This document shows positions 12,440-23,584 of a DNA stretch of 64,000 bases, piece by piece. Position 1 is the stretch's first letter, and each line of letters starts with the position of its first letter. Source of the DNA: Protea cynaroides. Taxonomy: Eukaryota; Streptophyta; Magnoliopsida; Proteales; Proteaceae. A program made the position numbers and the translations under genes. The stretch is from assembly GCA_028583415.1 (NCBI GenBank), contig CM053267.1, positions 27,824,902 through 27,888,901 on the forward strand, read 5' to 3'. The notes below the pieces were generated by a model that was not told the DNA's origin, searched no databases, and saw nothing but the letters and a program-made list of their open reading frames with translations.

Positions 12440-13300
12440 ATGAGCATACAAATATTCATGATGAAAAATTCAACGGTATAAATCACTATTGATGGTAATC
12501 TAACCGTTCAAAATTATTTCAACCACTCCCAAAGATAATCTAACGGTCCAGATCACTTATCATGATAATCTAATCATTCATATCCATTTACATCACTTTG
12601 AAGATAATCCAACGGTTTAGATTACTCAAATTAATAATCCAACCATTCGGGATTACTCAAATGAAGGTAAATTATGATCAACGGATCAAATCAAAACTCC
12701 AAGATCAATGGTTCAATTTTAATCATATCATTCCAAGCATATGATCGGATCAATTTTAATTCCATCAAAATTCCATATGATCGGATCAATTTTCATCATA
12801 ATGCCATAATCGGATCAATTTTTTTTGCCATAATCGAATCACTCTTCATCATAATGCTATAATCGGATCAATTTTCATCATAATACCATAATCGGATCAA
12901 TTTTCATCATAATGCCATAATCAAATCAATTTTCATCATAATGCCATAATTGAATCAATCATAATTCCATACGATCGGATCAATTACAATTTCATCACAA
13001 TATTCCACAGTCGGCTCAAATTCAATTTCATCAAGAATCATATGATCGGATCAATCAAAATTCCATATGATCTGATCAATTCAATTACAAATTCATATGA
13101 TCGGATCAAATTCATCAAGATTCATATGATCGATAAGATCAACTCAATTTCATCAAAATTCCCATAATCAATGGGATCAATTCAATTTTATTACGATGGG
13201 ATCAATTCAATTTTCATCACATATTCACCTAATCGATGGAATCAATTCAATTTCATCACAATCAAAATAAAATTATCATCCCATGGTACATACTTAATCT
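12440..13300. repeat. Degenerate array of gatcggatcaatt / cataatgccataat units
   Basis: Motifs such as atgatcggatcaatttt and catcataatgccataatc recur at 25-35 bp spacing, most regular at 12730-13200. No coding potential. Confidence 0.8.
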
Positions 13301-13799
13301 CATTACCAAAATAGGATCATCACCCAACCAATCAAATTTATTCAAAAATATATTGAATCATATGAATTAATCTTAATCAAATTCAAACTCATTCGAATCA
13401 AATTTGATGAAATTCAAGCATTCGAGTCAAAAGATATGAAACTCAAACACATTCACATCAGATTTCACATTAAATTAAAACATATGGGATCAGAGGATTG
13501 ATGGGAAATCAAAGGGTTGTAATTAGATAAATGATGTAGGGATGGATCAAGGGTTGGATTTGGTTAATGAGGAGGTAAGTGGTTGCAGCAGGTTACGTGG
13601 AGAGTATGGGACAGTAGGGTGTTGGGTTGGTGGTTTGACAACGGGTAATGGCTGCAGGTTTTTTTAAGTGGTGGTGCATGGTGGTATTAAGGCAGCAGGT
13701 GTGGACAGATGTGGTTCATGTAGGAGATGGAGGTTGGGTTCAAGGTGGATCGGTGATCGTGCAAGAGGAGTAAAAAAAGATGGGGGCAGCGGCTTACCT

Positions 13800-13887
13800 G
13801 AATCGCAGAGCCACCTCCAGTGGTTGCCTTCTTCTTCTTCTTCTCGCTACTGCCTCTCTTTTTGATTTCTCCCTCTTCTTCTCAACG

Positions 13888-13931
<44 letters not shown>

Positions 13932-14368
13932 TCTTTCAGTTTTCTCCTCCTTCTTCTCCATTTTTTTTCTGCTTTTTTTCTTCTCCTTTCCACCTCCTCC
14001 TTCTTCTCGGTCCTCTCCCCTTCTTTTCTAATTTTTCTTCTCCTCTCCACCTCATGCTTCTTCCTTTTCTTCCTCCACTCTCTCTCTCCTTTCCTCATCT
14101 CGATTTTTCTCCTTTTTTCATTTTCCAGCCTCCCTTTTCTCTTCTTATCTTCTCCAGTTTTCTTCCCTTTTCCAACCGACAAGCTTTTATTTTATTTTAT
14201 TTTATGTTCCCTCTTCCCTCTCTTTCCTTCTTCTCCCTCTTCTTTCCTTCTTCGGTTTCGCCATCCTCTCTTTTTTTTCTTTTTTTATTCTTTTCTCTCC
14301 CTCTCTCTCAATCTTTCTCGATTTCTCAATCTTCTTTTTTTCTGTTTTTTTTTCCTTTTTCTTTCCAC

Positions 14369-14408
<40 letters not shown>

Positions 14409-14560
14409 TCGGATTCTCCTCGGGTCCTCTTTTCTTTCTTTTTTTTTTCCTTTTCTTATTCTTTCTTTATTTCTCCTCTTCCCCGATCTTATTCTCTTTA
14501 TTTCTTTCCTTTTTCCCCTTTTTTTTTCGGTCCTCTCTCTTTGGGATCCTTTGTTTTCTA
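13800..14560. repeat. Polypyrimidine tract with (TC)n blocks, about 760 bp
   Basis: The plus strand is almost entirely C and T, with pure (CT)n runs at about 13888-13927 and 14371-14405. The long ORFs on both strands here are low-complexity artefacts (Ser/Phe/Leu on plus, Arg/Lys/Glu on minus). An AT-only stretch follows at about 14560-14700. Confidence 0.93.
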
Positions 14561-15139
14561 TATAAAAAATATATATAATTATATAATATATTAATATATT
14601 AATATATATAATATAATATACATATAAGACATATGTATATATTATATGATATATTATAATATATTATACATTATATAATAATATATAAAAGAAATATATG
14701 CGTATGTGCCACCATGAATTGGTCTGGATTGACAAGGATTGATTGGGTTGGGCCTAGACTGGCTTGAACTGAGCTGAGTTGACTGGATTGATTGGAATTA
14801 ACTGGGTTTTCTCTCCTAGTCATTTCATGGGTCATTTCCGCTGTCGTCCCGCATAGAATTTTCTGATGGCCTCTATTCCAAATTTTTTACGTTCATTTTA
14901 TAGAACCTTAAAAATGAGGAATATAGGAACTGGAATCACCTCATTTGGAAGTAAAATGGTCAACTTATGAATTTTTGAAGTTTAAGCGGATCAATTATCG
15001 ATAATTTGGCTGGCCATTCTGCATGAGATCTTTCGGAGGCTTTTATCGGAAAAATTTTATGTCCACTTTGTAGAGCACTAAAAATGGAACATAATGAGAC
15101 TGGAATCACCTGAATCCGATGTAGAACGAAAAATATATG

Positions 15140-15480
15140 CAGCTTTGAAGTTCTAACAATCATTTTGCATGCAAGTTTGCATGGGACCCACTGGTGACTT
15201 CTACCCGGGATTTTTTACGTCCACTTTGTAGAACATCATGAATGAAGAATAATGGTCTTGGAATCATCTGAATCCGATGTAGAACGGGAAAGATATAAAG
15301 CTTTGAAGTTCTAACGATCATTTTGCATGCAGGTTTGCATGGGACCCACTGGTGACTTCTACCCGGGATTTTTTACGTCCACTTTGTAGAACATCATAAA
15401 TGAAGAATAATGGTCTTGGAATCATCTGAATCCGATATCGAATGATCAAGATATGATGATTTGAAATTCAAACGATCCGA
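15140..15480. repeat. 158-bp tandem repeat near the end of the LTR-like block
   Basis: The segment ttttgcatgcaagtttgcat ... gggattttttacgtccactt begins near 15151 and again near 15309 with few changes. A more diverged relative starts near 14990. Confidence 0.85.
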
Positions 15481-15768
15481 CTTAGGATAATTTGCATGAA
15501 GGCCCCTGGGATTATTTATAATAATTTCAGAAACCTCCCTTATATGTATCATCCGACTGAAATGGTCATATCTTCCTCATTTGATATCGGAATTGAGCAA
15601 TTCTGGTCTCGTTTCGAAGATAATTCTATGACCTATGCATCTATGCCGATAATAGCCTATGACCCTGCTGTGGGGATCAGTGGAGAATTACAAATCTTTG
15701 GGTTAAAGGTCAGAAACCTGCCATATTGGTTCACTTATGCCGAGGGTGGCAAAAGTGGGGTGCTTACA

Positions 15769-17488
15769 ACACCCTAAATAATGGATCCCTTGAAAATCCA
15801 ATCCAATTCCTAGACAGTTTTCCCACATAACTGCTACAAATAAAACACCATACAGGTTTTTAACCATAAGAGAACAACTTGAATTGTTATTTTCCATTGT
15901 AAGCCAAGAGAACAGATTTTTAAAACACTACAATGTAAAAAAGTGATATTTATAAACAGGAAGAAGCTACAGAATAAGCCAGGAAGTGAGTTTTCTCTTT
16001 AAGCTATTCTTGCACAAAACCTACAAGAATTTAAATCATATATTACACCAAACCATACAGATGATTCAGATAAATGACTCGTAAGACTGGTGATGTTTGA
16101 TGCAGAATTTTGCAGAAGATATATATATATTTTCTTTTCTATTCTTAACATCCAAACATAACTTCTATAATCATGTTAGTCCCTGCCTAGGCCTTCAAAG
16201 CTAAAAGTCTCAAAACAACTTGAATATTTGTAAGGAAACTTTTCAAGCTTTAAGTACTTCTGATTTTTCAATACCTAAATCATCAACCATATTTTAAAGC
16301 TCTAAATGGCCACGAGATAAAACACAATGCCTTCATTGGTTGGTGAATGCTAATGGTTTAGATCTAGCTGATATAGATTGAAGACATTGCGCATCGAATT
16401 CCCCATGCAAGAAGATGGGCATTGGCCAAACTGGGTATTAGGCTCCAAGCCTTTAATACTCATTTAGCTGAATGTAGGGAAGGATGGCTGCAAAAAAAAA
16501 TGTTCTCATGCAATGTCTTAAGAAAGTGACTGAATAATCCAGAAACCAGTGAACTATATAAATGTTTGTAGTGTGCCAAACAAAAGCTGATTCCGTATGG
16601 CTGGGATAAGGCTGACTTGAGTTGTATGCCGAACAAAAGAGATGAGTTTAAAACCCTCTATAAACAGTAAATCATTAGAATTGGACAGTCCATTTTGACA
16701 AGTCAGATGCACATTGAACACGAAAAGTTATGCTCCAGACTGTTCATAATTCCTATTTGAACATTCTTAGGGTAGTCAGCCCCCTGGTCTACTATAATGG
16801 TGTTAAGCAACGTGCCAACTCCAATTATGGTTGGCCAAATAAACAGTCAATAAATAATCTAAAGGTGTGTAAAACCAATAAAAAAAAAGATCTATAGGTG
16901 CATCAAACTATGCAGTTGGGGAAATTCTTGTAAGCAGATTCTAGTTAGAGGTTCAAGGCTCAAAAGAATAGGATTGTCCATATTTGCATAGCTGATGAGG
17001 TGTCAACCATCTTGTTAAAAAAGGCTTCCGGTTTGCCACTTTTCTTGAACTGAGCCATTAAGGTTCGTTGCTATGGTTTCTATCAATTAGGGAACTAGGA
17101 ACAAGATATTGAAGGGCATACGAGGTGGGATGAGCTGATATGGATGGATTTGCATACCTAGACAGGTAGGACCCAATCAAAGGCCCCATATTGCAAGTTC
17201 ATCAAATTTAGATCCTCCCACTTTTTTTATCACAAGGAACAGTGTGACAGCTACAAAATATGAACCCAATTTTAGCCTTATAAGGACCAACAGTGTGCTG
17301 ACTTAATAACTTCCATCTGCTTGGTATTGATAGCTCCAAATTGGGGAAAACCGGATTTGTTTTGGCCCTCGATCGGTTGTCTATTGGTCTGGGACTCTGG
17401 GTTTCGCTGTTCGAGAACACTAATACTTATATACTGTTGAAGGTATTCAAAATCATCGAAATTAAAGAAGGGATATCCCCAGCACCAC

Positions 17489-17525
<37 letters not shown>

Positions 17526-18849
17526 CCCATCTCTATCTCATTATCTCAAAAACAGTCGGATGGAGTCGTGGTTATACCTTCACCATTTAAAAAACCACAA
17601 GATCCAACAGTGATTAAACAGAGAGGTTCGTGGAGTACATCACTTTTAAAGAAAGGGAAATGAAACTTTTAAAGTCAAGAGGAAGGCTCTAGTTTATTAT
17701 TTAACACAATTTATCAAACAAGAATCACAATTTTTCTTATTCATCCAAGTGAAAATGGAAAAAGAAGAAGAAGAAGAAGAAGAAGAAGAAGAAGAAGAAG
17801 CAAACAATGTTAAGCAAGGGGCAATCGCAAACAACGCACACACACAGTTGCAGAAAAATGCACATATAGATCACAGAGAACTGAGAGTACATTAAACCAT
17901 AAGAGAGAAAAAATTGCAAGGAAATACACATAAATACAGATGCCACAATTGAAATGAATAATAATAAACTAGAAGTTTCAATTCCCCAACTATTTCATCA
18001 GCAAAAAACTAGCTGCAGCAAAACACCAATATCGATTTTACAATAACAACCAAGATATCTTGAGATTTCTTATGTTAAGAAAGTAATATAGAGAACGAAA
18101 CAAAAAAAATGCAATAAAACATTCATACCTTGATGTTGCTGAAGCTTGACGATGGAGAAAACTAAGTAGAATCAATAAAGCCCCAAATGTAAAGGTCCGC
18201 AAGAGAAATTCAGTGGTCACGTATCGCGGTGTTGACACTCTTTACTCCGCAAGATAGATATATACCAGCAGCTATAGCAAGGGAAGGCTATGATGTGGAA
18301 TCCTTCTGATATTCTCTCAAATTGGGATTGATATGAAATACCAAAACCCAGGATCACATGCGAAAATTTCCTTTGGAACGACAACTCAACTTTGCAAAAA
18401 GGAATTTGAATCAGATTCAACTCGTATTGGAAGGGAGAAAACCAAAACAAAAAACCTTACCAAAAGTGACAGAGAGAAAAGGAATCATACCTGGAGTTCG
18501 TCGGAGGTACTTGTAAAGGTGCGAATCAGAGAGGAAAACACCAGCGGGGGAGTTCGTCGGAGCTTCATGATGGGAATCAGAGAGGGAAAGACAAGCAGTG
18601 GAGTTCGTCGGAACTTCTTCTCACGGAAAGAATCAGAGAGGAAGAGACATGCGGTTAGGGCTACGCAGAAAGAAGATAAAGAAAGTATATGTAAAATTTC
18701 AATCCTGCTAACAAGAAATGAAGCCCGCGAACCAGAAATGAAAGTAAAATTTCTGCGCCTTTTACCAAAAATTAAAAAAATAAAAATGATAAAAATAATA
18801 AAAATTTACAAAAAATTAAAAAAATAAAAATAATAAAAATAATAAAAAT
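15769..18849. other. CACTA interior, right side, no assigned gene
   Basis: AT-rich sequence with a (GA)n run at about 17493-17522 and an (AAG)n run at about 17764-17801. On the minus strand near 18480-18660 the phrase ggagttcgtcgga (plus strand) occurs three times, in a stretch that would encode a short basic peptide ending at a possible gt donor. It might be a first exon of the element's gene, but I recognise no family. Confidence 0.45.
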
Positions 18850-20003
18850 AAGCGTCAAAGCATACTTGCAGCCACGGCAGTATTAGAATACGGTATCCCA
18901 TACCCATTTTTAGCTACGGTATCTTATTTGCCTTGTGCATAAGAGTTCAAAGTTACTCTGTTGCTAGGTTCCTTTCTCGAATTAGGATCTTCTAATGATT
19001 ATCAACGACAATCAAGATCCAGGGGCATTCAAAGTGCATCAAGACGTGTGATGATGCATTTTGAGCGACTAAGGTTCTCACTATCAATTAGCAATCATGT
19101 ACTATACATGGGGATCTTTTTGCCCCCCTCTCCCCTTGCAATTTCGACAAATGGTTCGCAGCTTTTATTGCTCATGGCCTGAGGTTAAATGGTTGATGTC
19201 GCGTGGTTGTGATTCTTGATTAGAAATTGGAACCAGTCGAATCTGCTTCCCAATTTAAAAAATTGATTTTGACATACTTCGTTATGTTTGGATGCCAAGA
19301 ATTGAGAAAAAAAATTTAAAATAAAGTCACATTCATTATTTATTTGTTTTTATGAATATTTTTTTTTCTCGACATCCAAACATAATCGATTTAGTTTTTA
19401 ATGGTCATTTAGTCCATCGGTGGTCTCGGTTTCAGCCCATAATCAGTTGGTGCAGTTGGGCAACCGATGACTGCACCCTTGAACTGCGAACGACTGATGT
19501 TCGACATAAGGGATGAATATGGCGACAATGTTTGTAGCACAATGTCCCCTATGTGCAATTAACCCAAGGAAAAGATTGTGAGAGAGAGAGAGCGTTGGGG
19601 AATGAAGAATTGCATTGTCAATAGGAGAGAAAGAGGGTATATTAATGGGTAATAATATATTTATAGCTACGACAATAATAAAACCGTAAGGGATAATATA
19701 TTTATAGTTATGGGAATTATAGTATCGTGGGTAATAATATATTTATAACTACGGGAATTATAGTACTGTGGGTAATAATATATTTATATTTACCGGAATT
19801 ATAGTTCCTTGGCTAATATATTTATAACTATGGGAATTATAGTACCGTGGGTAATATATATTCATAACTCCGGTCAAAATATAGCTAGCTAAAATATATT
19901 TTCAGCTACGATAGACAATTTTCCGTAGCTATAAATGATTTTACGCTACGGCTAATAAATTACTGTAGCTAAAACCCGTAGCCAAAAATAGGTATTGTTG
20001 TAG
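18850..20003. repeat. Right subterminal repeats of the 13.6-kb CACTA element
   Basis: Copies of ttttagctacggtat (about 18900) and many of tttataactacgggaattat plus gtaccgtgggtaat (19640-19860), then ccgtagctaaaa units to the end. About 700 bp of non-repeated sequence lies between the two clusters. Confidence 0.75.
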
Positions 20004-20781
20004 TTAGCTTTAATAGACGAAGAAAATCCTATCAAGGTCTTTCTACTTGATACCGGTCTGTATCAAAGCCCATTTGACGCAGATCCCTTTAACGTGCCAG
20101 TCATTGGGCCATCGGGGAAACCACAAATACCTGGGGGGGTTGATGATTTGTGGTATATGGTAGTAGTTACATGAAAAATTATTTTGAGAAGTGGACCTAA
20201 GTGATAGGTTGAACCATTGGCCCAGCACTTGAGATTTCATGAACCTAGGTTGAACCAATGGCCCAGCACTCCACTGGGCTGCTGAATCCATGGGTGGAAA
20301 TGGGTTTGGGTAATATCAAACATTTGCTCAATGGGTCATAGAAGGTTGGGTGTGGTATCCGACTGAAACATCATTACCCAACCCAACATCAAATTGGGCT
20401 AGGTTGGGCATAGACAGGCCATGGCCAAGCCCATGTCCGAGCCCTAGCCCGCCCAAAGTTTGCTCAGAATAATCAGGGGTTGGGATACAAGCATGGGCGT
20501 GGCTGGCCTTAACCTGAGCCTGAGCAGCCAATCCCACTTATTTAATAATATAGTCATTGTTTGGTTGCAAGCCAGAGGATTTTTTTTAACTATTACCTAA
20601 ATGATTGTATAACTTACATAATTTTCTCTCTCATCTTCTTTCATTACCTTCACCATATCGATCCCCAATACCATTTACTGCACATCTATGATGTAATATA
20701 GTGAGAGATTCCCCACTCATTGTGGGAAATCCTCTTTCAAAATTTAATAACTAAAGTGGGAATGATTTGCAGTTAGTGACA
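20004..20781. other. Spacer between CACTA and MITE cluster
   Basis: No gene is visible. A phrase gttgaaccattggcccagcac is repeated near 20209 and 20248. Confidence 0.5.
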
Positions 20782-21008
20782 TAATCACATTCTCTTATTC
20801 CAGAAGTTTGGGAGGATGGGGGATGCTTCCGTTGGAAGGCCGACAAGTGGGACTCGGGTGAATCTAAGCCTTCCATCCGAGTCTACACCGAGCCAACAAA
20901 CTGAGCCAATATAGGGTGTCGGCTCAGATTCATCCGAGCCCCTCGTGTCGGCCATCTAAAGGGTCGTCTACCTCCTCCTGAACCTCTAAGAGGAGAGAAT
21001 GTGGATCC
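20782..21008. mobile_element. Foldback MULE-like MITE, copy 1
   Basis: The left arm (atcacattctct ... gggaggat) pairs with the inverted right arm (cctcctgaacctctaagagg ... ggatcc). The inner arms pair gggactcgggtgaatctaag with its near complement at 20925-20945. The ends resemble those at 21125, 26622 and 32368. No clear target duplication. Confidence 0.6.
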
Positions 21009-21124
21009 TACACAATCATGTTAGGTTAATGGCAAGAGTTTGATTTAATAGGCTTGAATATTTTTATTTTCATGCTTCCCTTCACTCCATTTGGTTACCT
21101 CTTAAATGCAAGGTATATCCATGC

Positions 21125-21367
21125 GGATTCACATCGTCTCCTCCCAGAACCTCTGGGAGGATGCGGCAACCTATCTCGGATGGCCGCCACATGGCTCTCA
21201 GGTCAATCTGAGACCCAGGTCTGAGCCGACACCCCCTGTCGGCTCAGCTTGTCGGTTGGGTGTCGGCTCGGACGTGGGTCTCTAATTTACCGAGAGCCAC
21301 GTGGCGGCCATCCAGGGCAGGTTGCCACTGTCCTCCCAGAACCACTGGTAGGAGAGGATGCGGATCC
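21125..21367. mobile_element. Foldback MULE-like MITE, copy 2
   Basis: Nearly the whole 243 bp is one imperfect palindrome. ggcaacc...ggatggccgcca at 21167-21190 pairs with tggcggccatcc...ggttgcc at 21303-21328, and gagaccca pairs with tgggtctc. Outer ends are ggattc/ggatcc plus tctcctccca-type sequence. ccatgc flanks both sides, possibly part of a target duplication. Confidence 0.75.
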
Positions 21368-22485
21368 CATGCATGTAATATAAAATAAAGAATTAATAAC
21401 CAATTGTGAATGATTTGGAGTTAAGTCATGTCGTCTTCTTTCTTCGTCATTTTTTTTAATTGCTTGGTGTCACTTTTAGTCATGGTTTTAGAGCACAAAG
21501 TCGAACACGGGATCCACTACATCCGATCATGATCCATTTAGTTATGTCTTCTATTTTTTTGCCTTGCCATTATAGTATCGGTCCTTGCAGTCCTTGCTGG
21601 TTTGATTGTCAAACAATAGGAGTGTCAAAATTGGGCCTAAATCGAAATTCTAAATCGAACCAACTTGATTCGGTCTGGATTAAATTAAACAAAACTGAAC
21701 CTTATTAGATAATATATGGGTTGTGTTTTTATAGTCTAATGAAAAACCAAAATCGGACTAGACCAACTGATAAGCCCAAACCAAATAAGACCAATAAGAT
21801 CAAAACCAAATCAACCTGATAATGGACCAATAAGAGTCTCATTAAGCCAATATTTTATTAAATATACACGAAGGAAACCAATATCGAAACTGAACCAACC
21901 CAATAATTGCCTGATAGATCCTATTAGTCCAATTTTTTTACTACATATATATATAGTAAACTGAAATCGAATTGATAACGGTCCAATAAGAATCCATTAA
22001 GCCAACCCGATAACAAACTCACACCAAACTGGTCTGTTAGCTAACGTATACAATGCAGCCCACTTTACCCCGAATCTCTTATTGGACATGTTTCAGGCTG
22101 CCCCTAAAAAACCCAAGATCGACTTGGCCCTGACCAAAACCAACCCATTGACACCCCTATTGCATGGGATTGGCCTTTGTCGATTCCAATCCGGATCAGT
22201 GGATCTTAGCCAATCCGATCTGAACCTTCAATCACTGCTTTAGTAGACCTTGGATCCTCGTGAATATCTAGTCTTAATAGAGGGGCAAAGTAGTAAAATC
22301 ACATTTGATAATTCTTTCCAACTCTAAGGATGTAAATGGATAGTCGAAAATTCGAATCTGATCGAATCCGCATCCATTTAAAGGAATCCGAATATCGGAT
22401 TCAGATGCAAATTCGGATAGACGAAATCGAAGGCGGAGGAGGATTCAGATGTCACTAAAAAAAAGTGGATATAATCCGCTTAATC

Positions 22486-22497
<12 letters not shown>
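21368..22497. other. Spacer rich in diverged nucleotide repeats
   Basis: No gene recognised. Text such as accaaatcaacctgataatgg recurs loosely at 21720-22060, suggesting an old degenerate repeat. Confidence 0.45.

Positions 22498-22567
<70 letters not shown>
22488..22567. repeat. (TA)n microsatellite, about 80 bp
   Basis: Uninterrupted TA dinucleotides run directly up to the terminal inverted repeat of the next element. Confidence 0.97.
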
Positions 22568-22569
<2 letters not shown>

Positions 22570-23289
22570 GTAAAAGACAGTTACCTCCCCTAAATAACTA
22601 TTAAAATCCAAATAACCCCCATTTTTGACGGTGTTAAAGTTAAATTTTTTATGGACAACTCTACCCTCAACCTTTTATCCATACTGTAAATCTTGTTACT
22701 GTTAAAAGACCAATATAACCCTTTTATATCCAACTAAAATAAACCCTAATCTCATCTTCTTTTCATTCTCCCTCACGTTCTTTCCGACGGAGATGATATG
22801 ATGGACTCAAATGCAAGCGGAACGATTACAAGCGACCAGTGAGACAAAACTTCTTAATTAAGCACTAGTCTTGATTTCCATGAGTTGGTATTCTGATATA
22901 GGTTTAATCATGTTGGATTCTCATTCTTAATATGAAATTCATATTCTGGTCCTGCTTCGCTCTTCCCTGTCGATAGCCCTCCTGATTCTTTTGGATATAT
23001 ATAATGTGTGAGTTAATTAAAGTACTTGTCGAATCAAGAGAGAAGAGTGAGGTGTGAGAGAAAATGGCGGAGGAAAAAAAAAGGGTTGGGGATCTCCGAA
23101 TTTTGGTGTGGAGAAAATCTGTGAGAAATCAGTTGCAGCAGAAAAAGAAGGGGAAGAATCGGAGTTTGAAGAGAGAGAGAGCTAGGAAAGGGAGGAGAAA
23201 TGGCATGGTTTTTTATTTTGACATTGAGGGAAGAGCAAAATCTGCCAGGAGAGGAAGTAGGAGAAGAAACCGAAGAAGAATAGGAGATA

Positions 23290-23584
23290 AAATGGTCATA
23301 GACTAAGAGTGACTGGAATGGGAGAAAGATGAGGAAAGATAGGAATGAAAATAGGGATTGAAAATCTGGAGAGATTTTAGGAGAGAAGAAACCAAAGAAG
23401 AATAGGAGACGATTGAAATGGGAGAAAGATGAGGGAAGATAGGAGTGAAAATAGGAATTGAAAATTTGGATAGATTTTAGGAGAGAAGAAACCAAAGAAG
23501 AATAAGAGAGAAAATGGCTGTCAATTAAGGGTGACTGGAATGGGAGAAAGATGAGGGAAGATAGGAGTGAAAATATGGATTGAA
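23290..23584. repeat. Purine-rich tandem repeats within the TIR element
   Basis: Units containing tgggagaaagatgaggaaag, gaaaataggaattgaaaat and agattttaggagagaagaaa recur about three times. The last unit is cut by the LTR and continues after it at 25885. Confidence 0.8.

Larger units (their letters stand above)
10185..15768. mobile_element. Probable 5.6-kb solo LTR of a giant (Ogre/Tat-like) gypsy element, nested in CACTA
   Basis: The block begins TGTAAG and ends CTTACA, flanked by acaac and acacc (4 of 5 bases match, a likely decayed target duplication). Outside it the CACTA interior resumes. It has no gag or pol and no PBS after its end, so it fits a solo LTR. The first 200 bp contain agtcgccacctag and ggggttaggcaccc, which I associate from memory with long LTRs of Ogre-type elements; this link is inference. 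The rest is a string of different tandem arrays, a long pyrimidine tract and an AT-only stretch, each listed separately. The alternative is an unclassified repeat-rich insertion. Confidence 0.55.
6372..20003 (-). mobile_element. CACTA-type (En/Spm) transposon, about 13.6 kb including nested LTR
   Basis: The left end reads ctacaacaattcctattttt and the reverse complement of the right end reads ctacaacaatacctattttt, so the outer bases match the CTACAACAA core of plant CACTA ends. Both ends carry many copies of a subterminal motif, ttagctacgg and its complement ccgtagctaaa. The interior contains a minus-strand remnant of a TNP2-type transposase-associated domain. Without the nested 5.6-kb LTR-like block the element would be about 8 kb. 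The outermost CA of CACTA is eroded at both ends (flanks gagtag and ttagct), and I cannot define a clean 3-bp target duplication. It is probably old and immobile. The alternative, two different elements of one family, is less likely because coding remnants and subterminal arrays are arranged as expected for one unit. Confidence 0.75.

Noticed and set aside
13780..14578. Long ORFs on both strands
   Set aside because: They are products of the polypyrimidine tract; composition is Ser/Phe/Leu or Arg/Lys/Glu only and no start context or domain is present.
18333..18827. 164-codon basic ORF
   Set aside because: Low-complexity, no family motif, ends in AT-rich aaaataaaa repeats; the opposite strand fits better as an exon but is also unproven.
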